DNA from: Adiantum capillus-veneris
Lineage: Eukaryota; Streptophyta; Polypodiopsida; Polypodiales; Pteridaceae
DNA: 64,000 nucleotides
Direction of reading: 5' to 3'
Assembly: GCA_014529385.2 (NCBI GenBank)
Contig: CM043967.1
Coordinates: 129,001,182 to 129,065,181 of the forward strand
The notes beneath the pieces were generated by a model. The model ran no database searches, had not been told where the DNA came from, and saw only the letters and a program-made list of their open reading frames with translations. Below, one piece after another: positions 1 through 12,625 of this stretch. Position 1 is the first letter of the stretch, and every line of letters starts with the position of its first letter. Made by a program: the position numbers and the translations under genes.

Positions 1-213
1 ACAATACATCCCATGTGGAAGTACCTACAATGTCAGGATGAAATCTGGAATATCAAGCAGCAAACACAAGCTACCTGATGAACTAGTGGATGTCGCCTAT
101 AGTCTGTGTGTAGATGCGCCCGTGTCATATGTGACACGCCTCCAAGAACTGTGAGCCGTCCTTCGATGTGTAGACAGCCACAAATCAACACTCTGGGAGT
201 GTCGATATCCTCA
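1..213 (-). mobile_element. Fragment of a copia leader (same family as 37525-43048)
   Basis: The reverse complement of this block matches 37966-38178, the untranslated leader between the primer-binding site and gag of the copia element further right, with scattered mismatches. Position 1 corresponds to 38178, so the rest of this copy, its gag-pol, would lie to the left of the window. The match stops at about 213, where the intact copy would still have some 440 bp of leader and LTR, so this copy has lost its 5' end. Short ORFs here are leader sequence, not genes. Confidence 0.85.
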
Positions 214-1438
214 AGCATTGGGCCTCCATTGAAACAATTTCAAAGTGAGAACATGTTTCTCTCTTTTTCTTTCTTAAAAAGATGTACACAACAATGTTTT
301 CTAGATTGCAATCTATTCTAAAACAAAATAAAATTTTGCACATCAAATGATATGTGATAGTCAACAAGAGACAGGATGACAGGGTTTGGTGGTGAAAGAA
401 TCTCTCCTACTCTTTGAGCACCAAACATGAACAACATACATTGTTAAAAATGGATCTTTCAATGTTTATTCTAGTGTGTGGAGTGAAGGGAAGAACCTCT
501 ATTATTGGGTCATTATCCATGAACAATGCTCAGGAGTTGCACATGTAAGAAATTATTCATATAATGTGCATTCAAATGGTAATAAAATGACCCCTTTTTT
601 TTCAAAATTGTTACGGATTTTTCTCTAACATCAATTGAAAAATATCTTTTGTTAATATAACCCTGTTAAAATTTTCAAACTTTGGCAATTAAAAAACCCA
701 TTCATTTGAACTCATGTGGTAACTTACATGTCAAAGAGGTGAACCCCCCAAGTATCTATGCATGACCTAATGCTTAAAATAGAACAAAAATATATACTTC
801 TAAACTAAGGTTGTTTCTAATGAGAGGCAAAACAAAAGAATTTACTGAAATCTTTATTTAGGTCAACCTAAGAGGATCTAAAATTCTATGACTTACATGT
901 TGAAACTGCAACTTATTACTAACAATGGTGTGTACCTTTTGCCTTGCAATGGGGATGAAGGGATCATACAAATTTTTGTGCCTCCTTCAAGCTACTTAAT
1001 TACTCTAAAGGTTCAATATTCATAATAACATACACAAAGCCCTCCTCACTAGGGGCACCAAAATCAAGGTGGTCCGGGGCGGCAGGCAAGAAGAGAAGAG
1101 ACCTCTAAACACTTCTCAAGGCTGCTATGTTGCTCAATTGTGATGTAATTAGGAGGATGAGAGAGAGAACCATTCATGGTAATAGCATGCTAATTAACAC
1201 TTAATCACATAAGAAGTACACAATAGCATTGGAATAGAGTGTACACACAATATGATTATCTTCTTGCTTGAAAATAACTACAAGAAGGTTCTTTATATAG
1301 AGCTAGGCATGGCATCTCAATTGATATCATTTGTGACCTCATACAAAGCTTAGCCAAGACCACTTGCAAACTCGTATCCTCACTTTTAGGGAGTTTTTCT
1401 AAGCTAATAACTCCTCCAAAACACCTTATTATGTCTAA
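214..1438. other. Gene-free spacer
   Basis: AT-rich sequence with no ORF of convincing length or composition and no repeat that I can pair with another part of the window. It ends at the target duplication of the large LTR element. Confidence 0.6.
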
Positions 1439-1443
1439 ACACC

Positions 1444-2363
1444 TGTTGGGGGCTCCATCATTGCAATAGCTCCAATGACAAACAAAATTATCAATTCGGA
1501 GGGATGAGCTACCCGGCTAGGGCATGGAAACACTCACACAGTTAGTGAGCTAATCGTGGCAACACAAAGGGTTAACTCTACGAGGTGAGCTTCTCGGCCT
1601 ATGGAGGAGCTAAGCCACAATGAAGGGCAATCTCCATATCCACTTCTCTTCACCTCCAATCGACCCAATCACACACACTACGATTTTGCAAGACACACAC
1701 AACACTAATCCTATCATGCAACACACTAATTGCAAGCACACACACATAGATCTATGGAGCACCACATTCCAATCAAACATACATGCACACACAAGCAAAA
1801 GAGGAAAATCACACAAGATTAGAGAGGGATTAACCACTAATTAGTTAAGATCTAGTTAAGCTAAGCATCATAGCAATCATAAGAAGCATGCGAGAGGCAT
1901 AATGAAAAAGAATGAATCATTGATTAGTGTTAATCAAGTCTCACGAGCAAGGAGAAGCTCAAGGAATCCATAGCCACACATCTCAAGGGCTCTCACCAAA
2001 GAGTGCTCTCAACAAATGAGCTTGAGAACCCTAATTTCTTTTACACACTGCCTTATATACCTAGGGTAAAAATATGCAATGTCTGGGCGCCCTAGGCCTC
2101 TAGGGCTCACCACTTACTAAATTTGCAACTTAGGCACAGTAAGTGACCTATCCTTTACAACTTGGAACTCCCATTGAGCCCGTGATGCATTAAAATATTA
2201 CAATAAATTGAAATAAATCGGAAATATTTACAATACGTGACCATTTTGGGAAAACGTGAAAAATGTTAAACTACAATCTTTACTGCTTCTTTGCATTTAT
2301 CCTCAATGTGCCGTCTTCGTTCTTTAGCAGCTTCTATTAAAACTGACGTTGACTCAGTTAACA
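1444..2363 (-). repeat. 3' LTR of the large element
   Basis: It aligns over its length with 21257-22162, with roughly 5-10% differences by eye plus small indels, implying an old insertion. The unique 5-bp flank ACACC lies immediately left. The ORFs in CA-rich stretches near 1610-1844 are LTR sequence. Confidence 0.88.
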
Positions 2364-2374
2364 TTTCCCCCTTT
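2364..2374 (-). promoter_or_regulatory. Polypurine tract of the large element
   Basis: Read on the minus strand this is AAAGGGGGAAA directly before the LTR start TGTTAACTGAG. That is the position and composition expected for second-strand priming. Confidence 0.75.
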
Positions 2375-3527
2375 CGATTTTAGTCCCCGTCCTCGAGCAC
2401 TGTTGAAAGGTGTCCGTGGAGGCAAGGGAAGGTTTATGATTGGTTGTTGATGGACTGATTGTCTTCATTTTTTTTAAATTTGTTGATGAGGTTCACTTTG
2501 CTGCAACATCTTTATTGGTCTGAATAGTCTGATGTGAGAGATGATGTTGCATTTGTCGATGTAATAGCATAATGATGAGGCTGTTGTTTATTTAGGGAAA
2601 GTATGTACAAGGGAAGTAGAATGATGAGGTTCTAAATTAGGGTCTAACACCTAGATGACATAAGGGAAAAAACCCAGTGGGAAAAAAGTGCCTTTGGGAT
2701 AAACGCATTATTGGAGTACTTATTAGCATGGGAAATATTAATAAAGTACTGAAGGGATTATTTGCTGATAGATATGGAATCAAAGAAGCAGCAAATATGA
2801 AAGAGTAGCATGATGGAACATTGGTTTTCATGTTGTAGTCCACTCAAGGTGCATATATGGAAGCAAAAAGAGTGTCAATGCTTATGTCCAATGATGGGAC
2901 ATCCTATTTTTGCATACACAAAAATGCATGGAAAACAATATGCTGTGCAAGAAATATTTTGAGGGGTAATTTAGAAAGATGGTGTAGCTATAAAAGCATA
3001 TGTCATGGATTTGCAAGCTGGCACCCCTTTAACAATGGTTTTGGTTGACGAGGATATGTGCTCTCATCTTACTGTGCACTGTGCGTGACTGTTGGACTCT
3101 ACAACACTCCACTAATTGTAAGTTAATAGACTTGGACTCTTATGCTCATCTCCTCCATCATGAGCAACATGACTTTAGATATGCTCAACTCTTCCAGCTT
3201 GAGCGCGTAAGCCTAATAACTATGACTCTTAGCACAAAGTTTAATATGAATTGAAGCTTGGGGACTAATGCTTTGCTCATTTTATGGCACAGTAACCCGG
3301 CTCTGACTATGCCAAAGATTGTTTTTTGCACCATGGAAACTTGATTTTTCACATTCTTGTGCTTACTACAAACATTTCTTCAGGTAAAAATAAGCTCGAA
3401 TCCTCAAAAAGAGGATTAGTGAAGAACCAAGTTGGCATTGAAGGTTTATTTTTCCATACCTGTTTTATCATCTTTGGATCTGCATTTGCGTTGATTGGGT
3501 CGTCCTTCTTTGACTGTGAAGACTCCA
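2375..3527 (-). other. 3' internal non-coding part of the large element
   Basis: No recognisable domain on either strand. A plus-strand stretch around 2640-3048 stays fairly open but contains stops and resembles nothing I know. It lies between the orphan ORF remnants and the 3' LTR. Confidence 0.45.
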
Positions 3528-4561
3528 TTATCTATTTGGTTCTCCAAGTAGGCCTGTTGATAGGAGTCTTTGATGTTGTTGTAGGCCTCTGTTGATCATT
3601 GACATTTGACTTTTGACTAGGAGCATTGGAAGACTTAGGAATCCAAATCTTCTAATGACCTCTGTATCTCCATTGTTGACTTTGCTTCGCTCTAGGTCTT
3701 GTTGATTTCTTGAGATCTTCATGCAGGTTTGGTGTAGTTGCCGTTGGCTTGTGGTTGATTTGTAGCCAAATCTTTGTATACCCTGTGTAGAATCCTTATC
3801 CAAGAGGAAGGTTCTTTGAGATTCATCTTTCTTCTATATCCTCTTGAGAGTTGTGGTTGACTTTAGCATCTTTTGATGTTGTTCCATTGTATACCTGCTT
3901 CTTAGGTATCCTAGAATATTGTTGAGGTTGATACCTTGTGGGCCTTCTTTCTTGGGAGGGTCTTGATGTTACTTCATATGCTCTAATCTGTGGTTTTGGT
4001 ACCCAATATCTATATGTTACCTCCATGGTACTTCTGTTCCTTTAAGCTCCATTGTGATGCTATCCATCCCATGTGTTTGTCTTTTTTTTGTTGATTTCCT
4101 GTCTTTAGTCCAAATTGGATCATTGACTTTGACTAAATTGCTCTGAACAAATACTTGCTTGACTTTCCTTTGCTTTCTTGAGTACTTTGGCTGCAATACT
4201 TTTGATTTTCTAAGTGTCTCCTTAGAGGTTTCAGTTGGGTCAGCAATTGACTTGAAGTTTTGAAAGCATGACTTGCTTGAAGAAGCTGATCCATGAGGTT
4301 CTTTGATGTAGAGGCATATGTTGTCACACCTTCTTTGCTAATCAATGGAAGTTCCACTTTAGCTTTACCTTTGTCTACACGATTTGTGTTCGATCCTTGT
4401 GACTTTTGCAACTCTGAGTCTGACACTTTTGGTTCTATTGAAGATCTTTGTCCTGCTTTTGCCATGGTCTCATCTTGATTTAACTGTGTCTCTATGGAAG
4501 GTTTCTTGAGACTTTGTTTTCCAATCCGACTTGCATCAGCTGATTTTGTTGGCAATGAGTG
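3528..4561 (-). pseudogene. Orphan ORF remnants, downstream part
   Basis: Open minus-strand segments at 4561-4133, 4026-3823 and 3803-3528 are separated by stops or frame changes. The conceptual products are polar, rich in Gln, Ser, Thr, Lys and Arg, and low in complexity; one has YRYWVPKP and an overlapping frame reads KIWIPKS. They sit directly downstream, across the GAGTG duplication at 4557-4561, of the orphan ORF series at 14412-17345, so both were one region before the gypsy element inserted. A gag-like or accessory tail is possible. No family is recognised. Confidence 0.4.
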
Positions 4562-4715
4562 TGTAAGACAAGGGAAGTTAGAGCCTGAGAGTCCACCACC
4601 CAATCACCCATTATATAACAAAGCCCCTGGCCCTTTGCCCTAGTTGGACTCCCCTTTCCACACCGCCTGGCCTAGCCCTGCCCTTGTCTAGTCCAGCCTT
4701 GCCGGTGTCCTGACA
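4562..4715 (-). repeat. 3' LTR of the gypsy element
   Basis: 154 bp, nearly identical to 14258-14411, with about ten differences by eye. On the minus strand it begins TGTCAGGACA and ends in TTACA. The purine tract AAGGGGGGAG at about 4718-4728 (minus) adjoins it. Confidence 0.92.
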
Positions 4716-7405
4716 TTACTCCCCCCTTAAGAAGAGTTTTTTTCCTCGAAAATAAAAGTGGGGAACACTAATATTTTCCCAAATGGCATCTTCTTCAGGC
4801 CGGTCTTTCCACTTGATTAAGGCTTGTTGGCATACGTGTTGACGTGTATGCAACTCATGATAACCAAGAACACGTTTAGGTTCATGCGGTAGGGTAGGAG
4901 GTTCAATGAAATCAACCAAAACCTGTTGGTCAATGACATTATCGTCTCCATGTAACCGATTACGTAAAGGGCTTACATGAAACACCGAATGAATGTGAGA
5001 ATGTGAAGGTAGTAATAATTTGTAGACACAATCACCTACTCGCTTGAGTATTTTAAAAGGCCCACAATATCGAGGAGATAATTTAGGTGTTGGCCCAGTT
5101 TTCAGACTTGCTGAATGTTTCTAGCACATGTAAAAATACTTCTTCCCCTTCTTGGAAGGTAACTTGCTGTCGTTTCTCATCAGCGTAATTCTTACACCGA
5201 TCCTGTGCTTGTCGGACATTCAGCATATCCATGTGGTCTTGGAGAAAATCCTTAACCTGTTGGAGTTTTTCGGTTGCCAACCCCACCGTAACTGGTGACC
5301 TAGGTTGAAACCCATACATAAGCATGAAAGGACTAAAACCTATTGTGACATGCTTAGCATTGTTGTAGGCAAACTCGAGAATAGGTAAGTATTCTTCCCA
5401 GTCTCACTATTTTTTGGTGACGTATGCTCTTAGCATATCCTCTAGCACCTGGTTAACCCATTTCGTTTGACCATCCGTTTCTGGATGATCAGCTATACTG
5501 AGATTTATTTGTGTACCCAATCATTTAAATACATCTCTTCTAAAGTGGCTGTTAAACTTGGGATCACGGTCACTAGCAATGCTACTTGGAAAACCATACA
5601 ATTTGTATAGATTGTTCACAAATAACTTGGCTAGTTTTGGTGTTTTAACGGTCGATTTGGTCGGAATAAAATTACATAGTTTAGTCAACCTGTCTACGAC
5701 CGTCCATACCGATCCATGACCTTGTACAGTGGTTGGTAAACCCACAATAAAATCCATAGAGATGCTTTCCCATTTTCCATTGGGAATCTGCAAAGGATGT
5801 AAGAGTCCTCCTTCTTTCAAGCGCTCTGATTTGTTAACTTGACATTTTTGGCAATGCAAGACATAAGCTTGAACAAAGCCATGTATACCTGGCCAATAAA
5901 ACTGTCGTCGTACGAGAGCCTAAGTTTTTCTAATCCCCGGGTGCCCTGCACTTGGACTATCATGACATTCATAAAGAATTTGGCGTCGAATGTCTGTGTC
6001 CGTTGGTACACAAAGTCTCCCCTTATGGAGTAGGCACCCATTGTCGATGGTAAAATGCTTCCATCGCTGTAGTTCATCACTTGATAAAGGAGAACTAGGT
6101 GTGGAGGTTAACTGTACACTACTATCATTGGAGTGAGAAGGATCCCTCTTTTGAACATGGCTCCACACTTTGGAATATGCTTCATCATGCTCATATTTTC
6201 CTTTGAGAGAATCTAAAAATTCACCACAAAGTTTTGTGAACAAGAGCGAATTGATCTCTCGCATTCGACTTAGAGCGTCTACCACTACATTGTATCGGCC
6301 ATGGTGATACTTTAGCTTGGCATCATATTCATGAAGGATCTTGGCCCACCTGGCTTTTTGACCCTTTAACGTTTGTTGTGTGAACCATTGATGCTTTCAT
6401 GTCAAACACAATCTCAAACTAAGCACCATACAGATAATGCCGCCATGCTTTTAAGACAGACACTATTGCATAGACTCGCATTCGTAAGCAAAATAGTTCT
6501 GCTAAGTTGCATCAAGCTTCTTGCTTTCAAATGCAATCGGACGTCCGTCTTGTAAGAAGACTGCTCCAATAGCACGATCACTGGCATCCGTTTCCAAAAT
6601 AAATGGTTTCAAAGGATCTACAATAGCCAGTATAGGAGTTGTAGCTAATGCATCCTTGAGCGTGTCGAAATTGTGCTGTTGAGCGGATCCCCACTGAAAA
6701 GCTTTACCTTTGCCTTTTAGTTGATCCGTCATAGGAACAACAATTTGAGAATAGTTTTTTACGAACCTTCGGTAAAAACCTGCAAATCCTTAAAAAATCT
6801 GTAATTCTTCCAGATTTTTAGGAGGAGGCCATTTCCGGATGGTATTCACTTTGGATTGATCCATGTATAGCCTGTTAGCTGAAATAACATGCCCTAAATA
6901 ATGAATTTCTTCTTTTAGAAAATCACATTTAGATTCCTTGGCATATAATTGTTTGTGCGTAACAACTCAAACACCTGCCTGAGATGTTGTAAGTGTTCTT
7001 CTTCACAAGCACTATAGACTAGGATGTCATCGAGGAAAACAATGACAAATTTGCCCAAATATGGCTTCAATACACTATCATAAGTGTCATGAATGTTGCG
7101 GGCGAATTGGTTAACCCAAAGGGCATCACCAAAAACTCGTAGTGTCCAAACCGTGTTCAGAATGCAGTTTTAGGTATATCGGAAAGTTGAATACGGAGTT
7201 GGTGTTATCCTGACCGCCCCAAGTCTATTTTTGTAAAAATGCAAGCATGAGTGAGCTTTTCAAACAACTGATCTACTCTGGGCAATGGGTATTTGTTCTT
7301 ATATGTAACCGCGTTTAAGCCACGGTAGTCTACACACATGCGCATACTACTGTCCTTTTTCTTCACTAAGAGGATACGCAAAGACCATGGTGACGCTTCA
7401 TATAA
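4716..7405 (-). pseudogene. Gypsy pol 3' half: RT, RNase H, integrase, chromodomain-like tail
   Basis: Reading down the minus strand: RT blocks at about 7405-6740, with [20 protein letters not shown] and MPFGLTNSPATF visible but broken by frameshifts; RNase H at 6732-6502 with ILETDASDRAIGAVF; the integrase zinc-finger region at 6285-5920; an integrase core at 5859-5521 with SMDFIVGLP, VVDRLTKL and SDRDPKF; integrase C-terminal pieces at 5325-5083; and a tail at 4985-4716 with ALIKWKDRPEEDAIWE, the signature of a chromodomain. The tail ends a few bases before the purine tract. Multiple stops and frame changes mean no functional enzyme. The coding continues across the insert into 11404-13474. 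Confidence 0.9.
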
Positions 7406-7410
7406 AAGTT

Positions 7411-9349
7411 CTCACAAATCGCGGGACCATTACATGACCTAACAAAGAAAAGAGTTAGGTACACATGGTCTACTAAGGAGAACAATGCTTTCGAAAAGCT
7501 TATCTCTCAACCTGTGCTTGCACTACCGGATCTCTCAAAACCATTTGAGGTCCAATGTGATGCTTGTAGTGATTGCCTTGGAGCTGTTTTGCTTCAAGAA
7601 GGGCACGCCATAGGCTATGAAAGTCGAAGGCTCGACCCTATTGAGCAAGCTCTAGGCATAAACGAAAAGGAACTCCTTGCAGTTCTACATGCCTTAAACT
7701 CATGGAAGCACTATTTATTGGGGACTCCTTTCATTCTGCGAACGGATCACCAAAGTCTTAAGTACTTCATGACGCAGACCAAGCTCTCCGACAAAAAAAT
7801 GATGTGGGAAAATTTCCTTTCGCAATTTCATTTTCATATTGCTCACATTGCTGGCAAGCATAATCAGGTAGTTAATGCACTCTCAAGACGGACGAGAGTG
7901 AATGCGGTTTCCATAGCAACTCACAATGATCTATCTTCAATAATAGATGAGTATGCTATTGATCCCGATTTTAGAGATGTGATTTCAGCCCTTGCATTAG
8001 GGAAGAAAGAAGAACCATTTACTTTACAAGATGGTTATATTCTCTATGGCAATAGACTATGCGTTACTAACTCACTACGTGAGAAAGTAATGTATGAATC
8101 TCATGCTCCACCTTATGCGAGGCATAGAGGGATTCGGTCTACCTTAAAGGGAATGGAAACATATTTCTATTGGCCTACCATAAAAGTGAACATACAAGAG
8201 TATGTTTCTAAATGTGTGGTATGCCAAAAGACAAAATTTGATAGAGGGAAACAACTTGGATTGCTTCAACCCTTGCCAATCCCTAATTCACCATGGGAGA
8301 GCATATCCATGGATTTTATCTTTGGATTGCCTAAGTCTATCCATGGGAATACGGGAATATGGATGATAGTAGACAGGTTCAGTAAACAAGCTCATTTTAT
8401 ACCTATCAAAAAGACTATCAAAGCCCATCAAATGGCAACCCTCTTCATTTCACAAATTTTCAAGTACCATGGCTTGCCAATGTCCATAGTGTCAGATAGA
8501 GATCCTAGAATGACCAGTAATTTCTGGAAGGGTCTCTTTGAGAATTTAGGGACAAGGCTAAACTTTTCTTCGGCCTATCATCCACAAACAGATGGCCAAA
8601 GTGAAATAGCTAACCTAACCATTCTCGATCTACTAAAAGCCTATGTAACGGAAGTAGATCAAAGATCCCAATGGGAGAAGTACTTACCCTTAGTGGAGTA
8701 TGCTTACAATAACAGTGTACATACTTCCATGGGAAAAGCACCTTTCGAGGTAATTGAGGGAAGATCAAAAAGTCCCTTGCTACTTAAGGTACATGGGAAG
8801 ATCTTTGCTGCAGATGAGTATAGCCGGGACCTACAAGAATATTTTCAAAAGATTAAGGATGCTATCTCTATCTCACAGCAAAGGCAAAAGGTTGCTGCTG
8901 ACAATCACAAAAGAGCCCAAACCTTTAAAGAAAATGGTTGGGTCTTATTAAAGTTTCCCAAGGCTCTATTAAGGAACACAACGGGAAATAATCCTACGCG
9001 ACACCAAAAGTACTATGCTAAACTAGCAAAAAGGTACTATGGTCCCTTGCAGATTCTTAGGCCAAGCAATGAGATGGCCTATCAACTCAAGTTGCCCAAT
9101 CATTGGCTCATACACAATGCTTTCCATGTGAGCCTATTAAAGCCTTACAAAGGAGAGCCTCAAGAACCAACTATTGAAGACCCACCGGAGATCGAGGACC
9201 AAGAGGAGGTGTTGCAGCCCGAGTCCATTCTCCGACGATATCTTATTAAGTTTAAGAATTATCCTTTTGAAGATGCTAGATGGATGCAAGGCATACAATT
9301 AAAGGATAACCCAAACCTTGTCAATTCTTACAATGCTTCCCAAGAGTAA
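7411..9349 (+). CDS. Gypsy pol fragment: RNase H, integrase, chromo-like C terminus
   Basis: The frame is open from the truncation at 7411; the first in-frame Met is at 7514. Order: RNase H ([20 protein letters not shown], then [18 protein letters not shown] and [11 protein letters not shown]), the HHCC zinc finger of integrase (around [19 protein letters not shown] and CVVCQKTK), and the integrase core with [33 protein letters not shown] and [13 protein letters not shown]. The C terminus has LHNAF-type HVSLLKPY and a short tail [17 protein letters not shown] that resembles a chromodomain. The reading frame is unbroken over about 645 codons, so decay is less advanced than in the host gypsy. 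It lacks gag, protease and RT, so it cannot act alone. Confidence 0.92.
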
Positions 9350-9684
9350 GAAAATGTACAAAATGTTAAAAATGAACAAAGTTTTTGTCTTATAAGACTC
9401 TCTTTTTCTTCATTATGCATGCTTAGATCAAGTTTGTGGAGAAGACGTCTCCCAAACACCAAGTAGAGCTTGTCACTCTACTATGGAAGATTGATAGGAC
9501 TAATGTGCAGGCATGCTTGCGGCAGCCTCAGGCTCTCAAGCACCAAATGGACTAGTCATCCATTGTGGAATGATGTCGTAGGGTAACATAGGGATCCTCT
9601 ACCCGCTAAGAAAAGGACTCATGAATATGCTTTATCTTCTCTACACCATAGTCAAGGACGACTATGATTTCAAGAGAGAGGTAA
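9350..9684 (+). other. 3' untranslated part of the nested gypsy
   Basis: No ORF. It ends in a purine-rich tract (CAAGAGAGAGGTAA, 9671-9684) immediately before TGTCATAATAATC, fitting a polypurine tract and LTR start. Confidence 0.6.
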
Positions 9685-11398
9685 TGTCATAATAATCAAT
9701 ATCTAATTCTCCTAAATGATTTTCTCATGTTAAATTGATCATTTAATATGGGGAGGTGCCAAGGGAGAAAAAGCTAGAATATTGGTTAAGCTAGCAGACC
9801 GGCCATAGTAGGGATCCAAAGGAGGGAAAATAGGGATCCAAATGGGGGGCCATCTACAAAAGAGCCATGTGCAACAATGGGCTAAAAAGACCCTAAGGTT
9901 CAGCCCATTAATACTTCCAAAATGCTAAGGTTCCAAATTGGTTAAGCTAGAAGACCGGCCACAGTAGGGATCCAAAAAGGGAAAATAGGGATCCAAAGGC
10001 GGGGCCATCTGCAAAAGAGCCATGTGCAACAATGGGCTAAAAAGACCCTAAGGTTCAACCCATTAAGACTTCCAAAATGCTAAGGTTCCAAAATTCAAAG
10101 GTTGTGTCCAAAGGTCAACCATAGGGGAATTGGATGCTTTGTGTGTGTACAAAAATGTCTTTACAATCCCTACTTAGGAGGGAGCGAGCCTTGCTTGTAG
10201 GGGATGAGAGAGAAAGCCACACACACACACAAGCTCCCTTTACACAAAGGGAATGAGGGGCACATGTCAGCTTCCTAGGCCAGATGCCCACAAGGTGTAC
10301 CCAATTCCTATTGGATGGCCTTGGAGGTGGACCAATGAGAATTAGGCTAGAGTAAATCTAGTTTAATTAATTTAAAAACACTTAATAAAATAACCAATGA
10401 GAATTAAGTCCCCTAGAAGACTATTGGACAGTCTCCCAAGGGATCCAATGAGCATTCAGCAGCCCAATGTCTTGCTGACTCCTATTGGCGAGGAGGGAAA
10501 GGGGTCCAATGAGAGTTTAGTTGAATTATTAAATTACCTGAAGCTCTCACAAAAGGGGAAAGGGGTACACATGTCAGAAGGCTATCACTTATGCTGCTTA
10601 ATTGTCATTGGCTAGCCCTAGGGAGGTCCAATGAGAGAATAGCAAGAGCAAATAGCAAGAGGGGTTGCCCAAGAGAGAGAGGGGGCTGATTTTTGCAAGG
10701 CATTATCACACACACACTCACACAATCTCATGTGTGAAGTAAAGAAGACTCTCTCTCCTTCTCAAGCTTTAATGGAAAGCTTACCACCTACTCCAAGCTT
10801 GTGAGAAGGGAGGCCTACACCAACAACTCTTGGCTTTGTGATGCAAATCCAACCAAGATCCAAGCTTCAATGCATGCTCATCTCCTCTACCATGCTAATT
10901 ACTAAGCTAAGCTATGCTAATATGAGTGATTATGTGAGGAGATGTACATCTTTCTCGTAAGACTACTCCTTCTTCCTCTCAATCTACTCTCATACCCTGC
11001 TAGCTCTCACCATCTTCGAAGGTGTGTGGGGTCTTGGGTCTGAGACAGGGGATAATTGATGTTGTGTTTGATAAGTGTTTTGCTTACTGCATGAAGCTTT
11101 CATCTTCATTGCACTAGCTAGTCTTGAAGGAACACAAAGAATTGTATTGTACAATGTCTCTCTTGATGGGAGACACCATAATACAAAGCCTTTTGGAGGG
11201 GGGACCGGCTCCATGTAAATCCGGTCCTCAACTGTTTCAATAGCTTAATTTCTCTCTCTTTTGAAAGTATTGTTCATGCTATCTAACTAGGTGTTATGCT
11301 TTTTGTTTCTCTCTCCACCCCAAGCACTCTTGTTATTCTCATTAGGAATCTATTCTAATGAAATGCCCGCTGTGTTCATGCTAATTTCCGCTACACAC
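9685..11398 (+). repeat. Probable 3' LTR of the nested gypsy (~1.7 kb)
   Basis: It starts with TGTCATAATA after a purine tract and ends in ACACAC at the junction with the host RT. No partner LTR is present because the element is 5'-truncated, so the limits rest on position and on the point where host coding resumes. It contains a two-copy tandem repeat (9781-10092), repeated GTCCAATGAG/CCAATGAGAAT-type motifs (10330-10640) and a stretch of CA repeats. Confidence 0.65.
9781..10092 (+). repeat. Two-copy tandem repeat, period 156 bp
   Basis: Copies start at 9781 and 9937, each with ATTGGTTAAGCTAG, an ACCGGCCA block, two GGGATCCAAA units and ACAATGGGCTAAAAAGACCC. The copies differ at about a dozen positions. 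It lies inside the LTR-like block. Confidence 0.85.
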
Positions 11399-11403
11399 AA
11401 GTT

Positions 11404-12411
11404 TTTAGGCCATTAAATGTTACAACTAAGGTCGTCAGCAAGCTGAGGTTCCACCCCAGCAGCTTCTGAATAACTCATATGGTAAGGTGGTTTACTAACA
11501 GGTTTACAGCGTGCAACCACGTCAATCCTATGTTGTACGGATTTTGTTGGTGGTAATCTTGATGGAAAATTATTAGGAAATACATCTTAAAATTCCTTTA
11601 ATAATTTCTGTAATTGACTAGCAACGTTTGCTTGTTTAGAATTAGCAATTGGTGGAATAGAGGAGAGAGAAGAATGCGACGTTGAGGAATGTTCAACAGG
11701 CTCAAGGTTAGAAAGAAAATGAGACAGTGAGTAACACAAGAAAACTTGATCTATTTCATTATCAGAAACGAGTTGCATAAGCTCAGTGGTACAAATTATT
11801 GGTGATGAAGGTATATCTTTTTCTCCTAACAACAACACATGTGAACCATGGGATTCAAACATCAAGCTATTGTGCTCATAGCTACGCTTTAGTGATGGAC
11901 CTAGGCTATACAACCACTCCCTACCAAGAACCACATCAGCCCTTTCCACGTTCATGACCTGAAAATCCAAACATGTGGAGTAACCTTGTACTTTCAATTG
12001 GAACAACTCGACATTGAGTATCCCAGATTTCACTATCATGTCCATTCATCATTGATACCTTGTAGTGGTGGGTACTCAGAGTTTGAGGCAATTGGAGTTT
12101 TTTCACCAATCCGTAATTGATGAAATTGTGAGTAGCACCATCATCTAATACCAAGATGCACACCTTGTGCCCTTGCAGATATCCGTGCATATGTACTAAC
12201 TCATGTAGTCCAAAGGTTGGTTGCCACATGGAAGCTGTAAGACAACATTCATGCACCACCTCAGTGTGTGTTACTTCCACTGTATAGAATCATGAGGAAG
12301 ACTCCAGAGGTAGCAGTTGCACCGTGTGCACTGCTTTCTCCTTGCCCTGAGCAGCAGATTTCCTCTTGGGACAATCCTTTTTGCCATGACCTCTTCCTAA
12401 ACATTGAAAAC
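11404..12411 (-). pseudogene. Gypsy zinc knuckle, protease and start of RT
   Basis: Minus strand. At about 12411-12370 a CX2CX4HX4C nucleocapsid knuckle reads CFQCLGRGHGKKDC. At 12280-11936 lies an aspartic-protease domain with CILVLDDGATHNFINYGLV, where the usual D-S/T-G is DDGA. At about 12045-11587 the downstream part of the protease carries DVVLGREWLYSLG. From 11586 to 11404 the frame continues with LPPTKSVQHRIDVVARCKP and PPYHMSYSEAAG, the conserved start of gypsy RT. The frame breaks several times, and the RT is cut off by the insert at 7411-11398. Confidence 0.88.
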
Positions 12412-12625
12412 ATAATTTTTCTTTCTTGGATTTATCAAAGTCCTCCAGAGAGAGAGGACCCCTGGAATCCTTGGGTTTTTTAGATGCATCCTAATTGGCA
12501 ACTATAAATTTTCTTTTATTGTGCCCATACTGAGTGCGTGTATTACCATGTATATTAGCAGGCACGTGACTATTATGTGTTTTCTTTTCATCTAGATCAT
12601 CATGAATATGTGCTTTCACTATGGC

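Larger units (their letters stand above)
7411..11398 (+). mobile_element. 5'-truncated Ty3/gypsy element nested in the RT of another
   Basis: Plus-strand pol sequence begins abruptly at 7411 inside the RT-RNase H connection, runs through integrase to a stop at 9349, and is followed by a 3' LTR-like block from 9685. It interrupts the minus-strand RT, whose upstream part ends at about 11404 and resumes at about 7405. Both junctions carry AAGTT (7406-7410 and 11399-11403). This may be a target duplication even though the 5' end of the insert is not an LTR terminus. Confidence 0.8.

Noticed and set aside
1610-1844. Overlapping ORFs on both strands in CA-rich sequence
   Set aside because: They lie within the LTR of the large element and recur, altered, in the other LTR; composition is repeat-driven.
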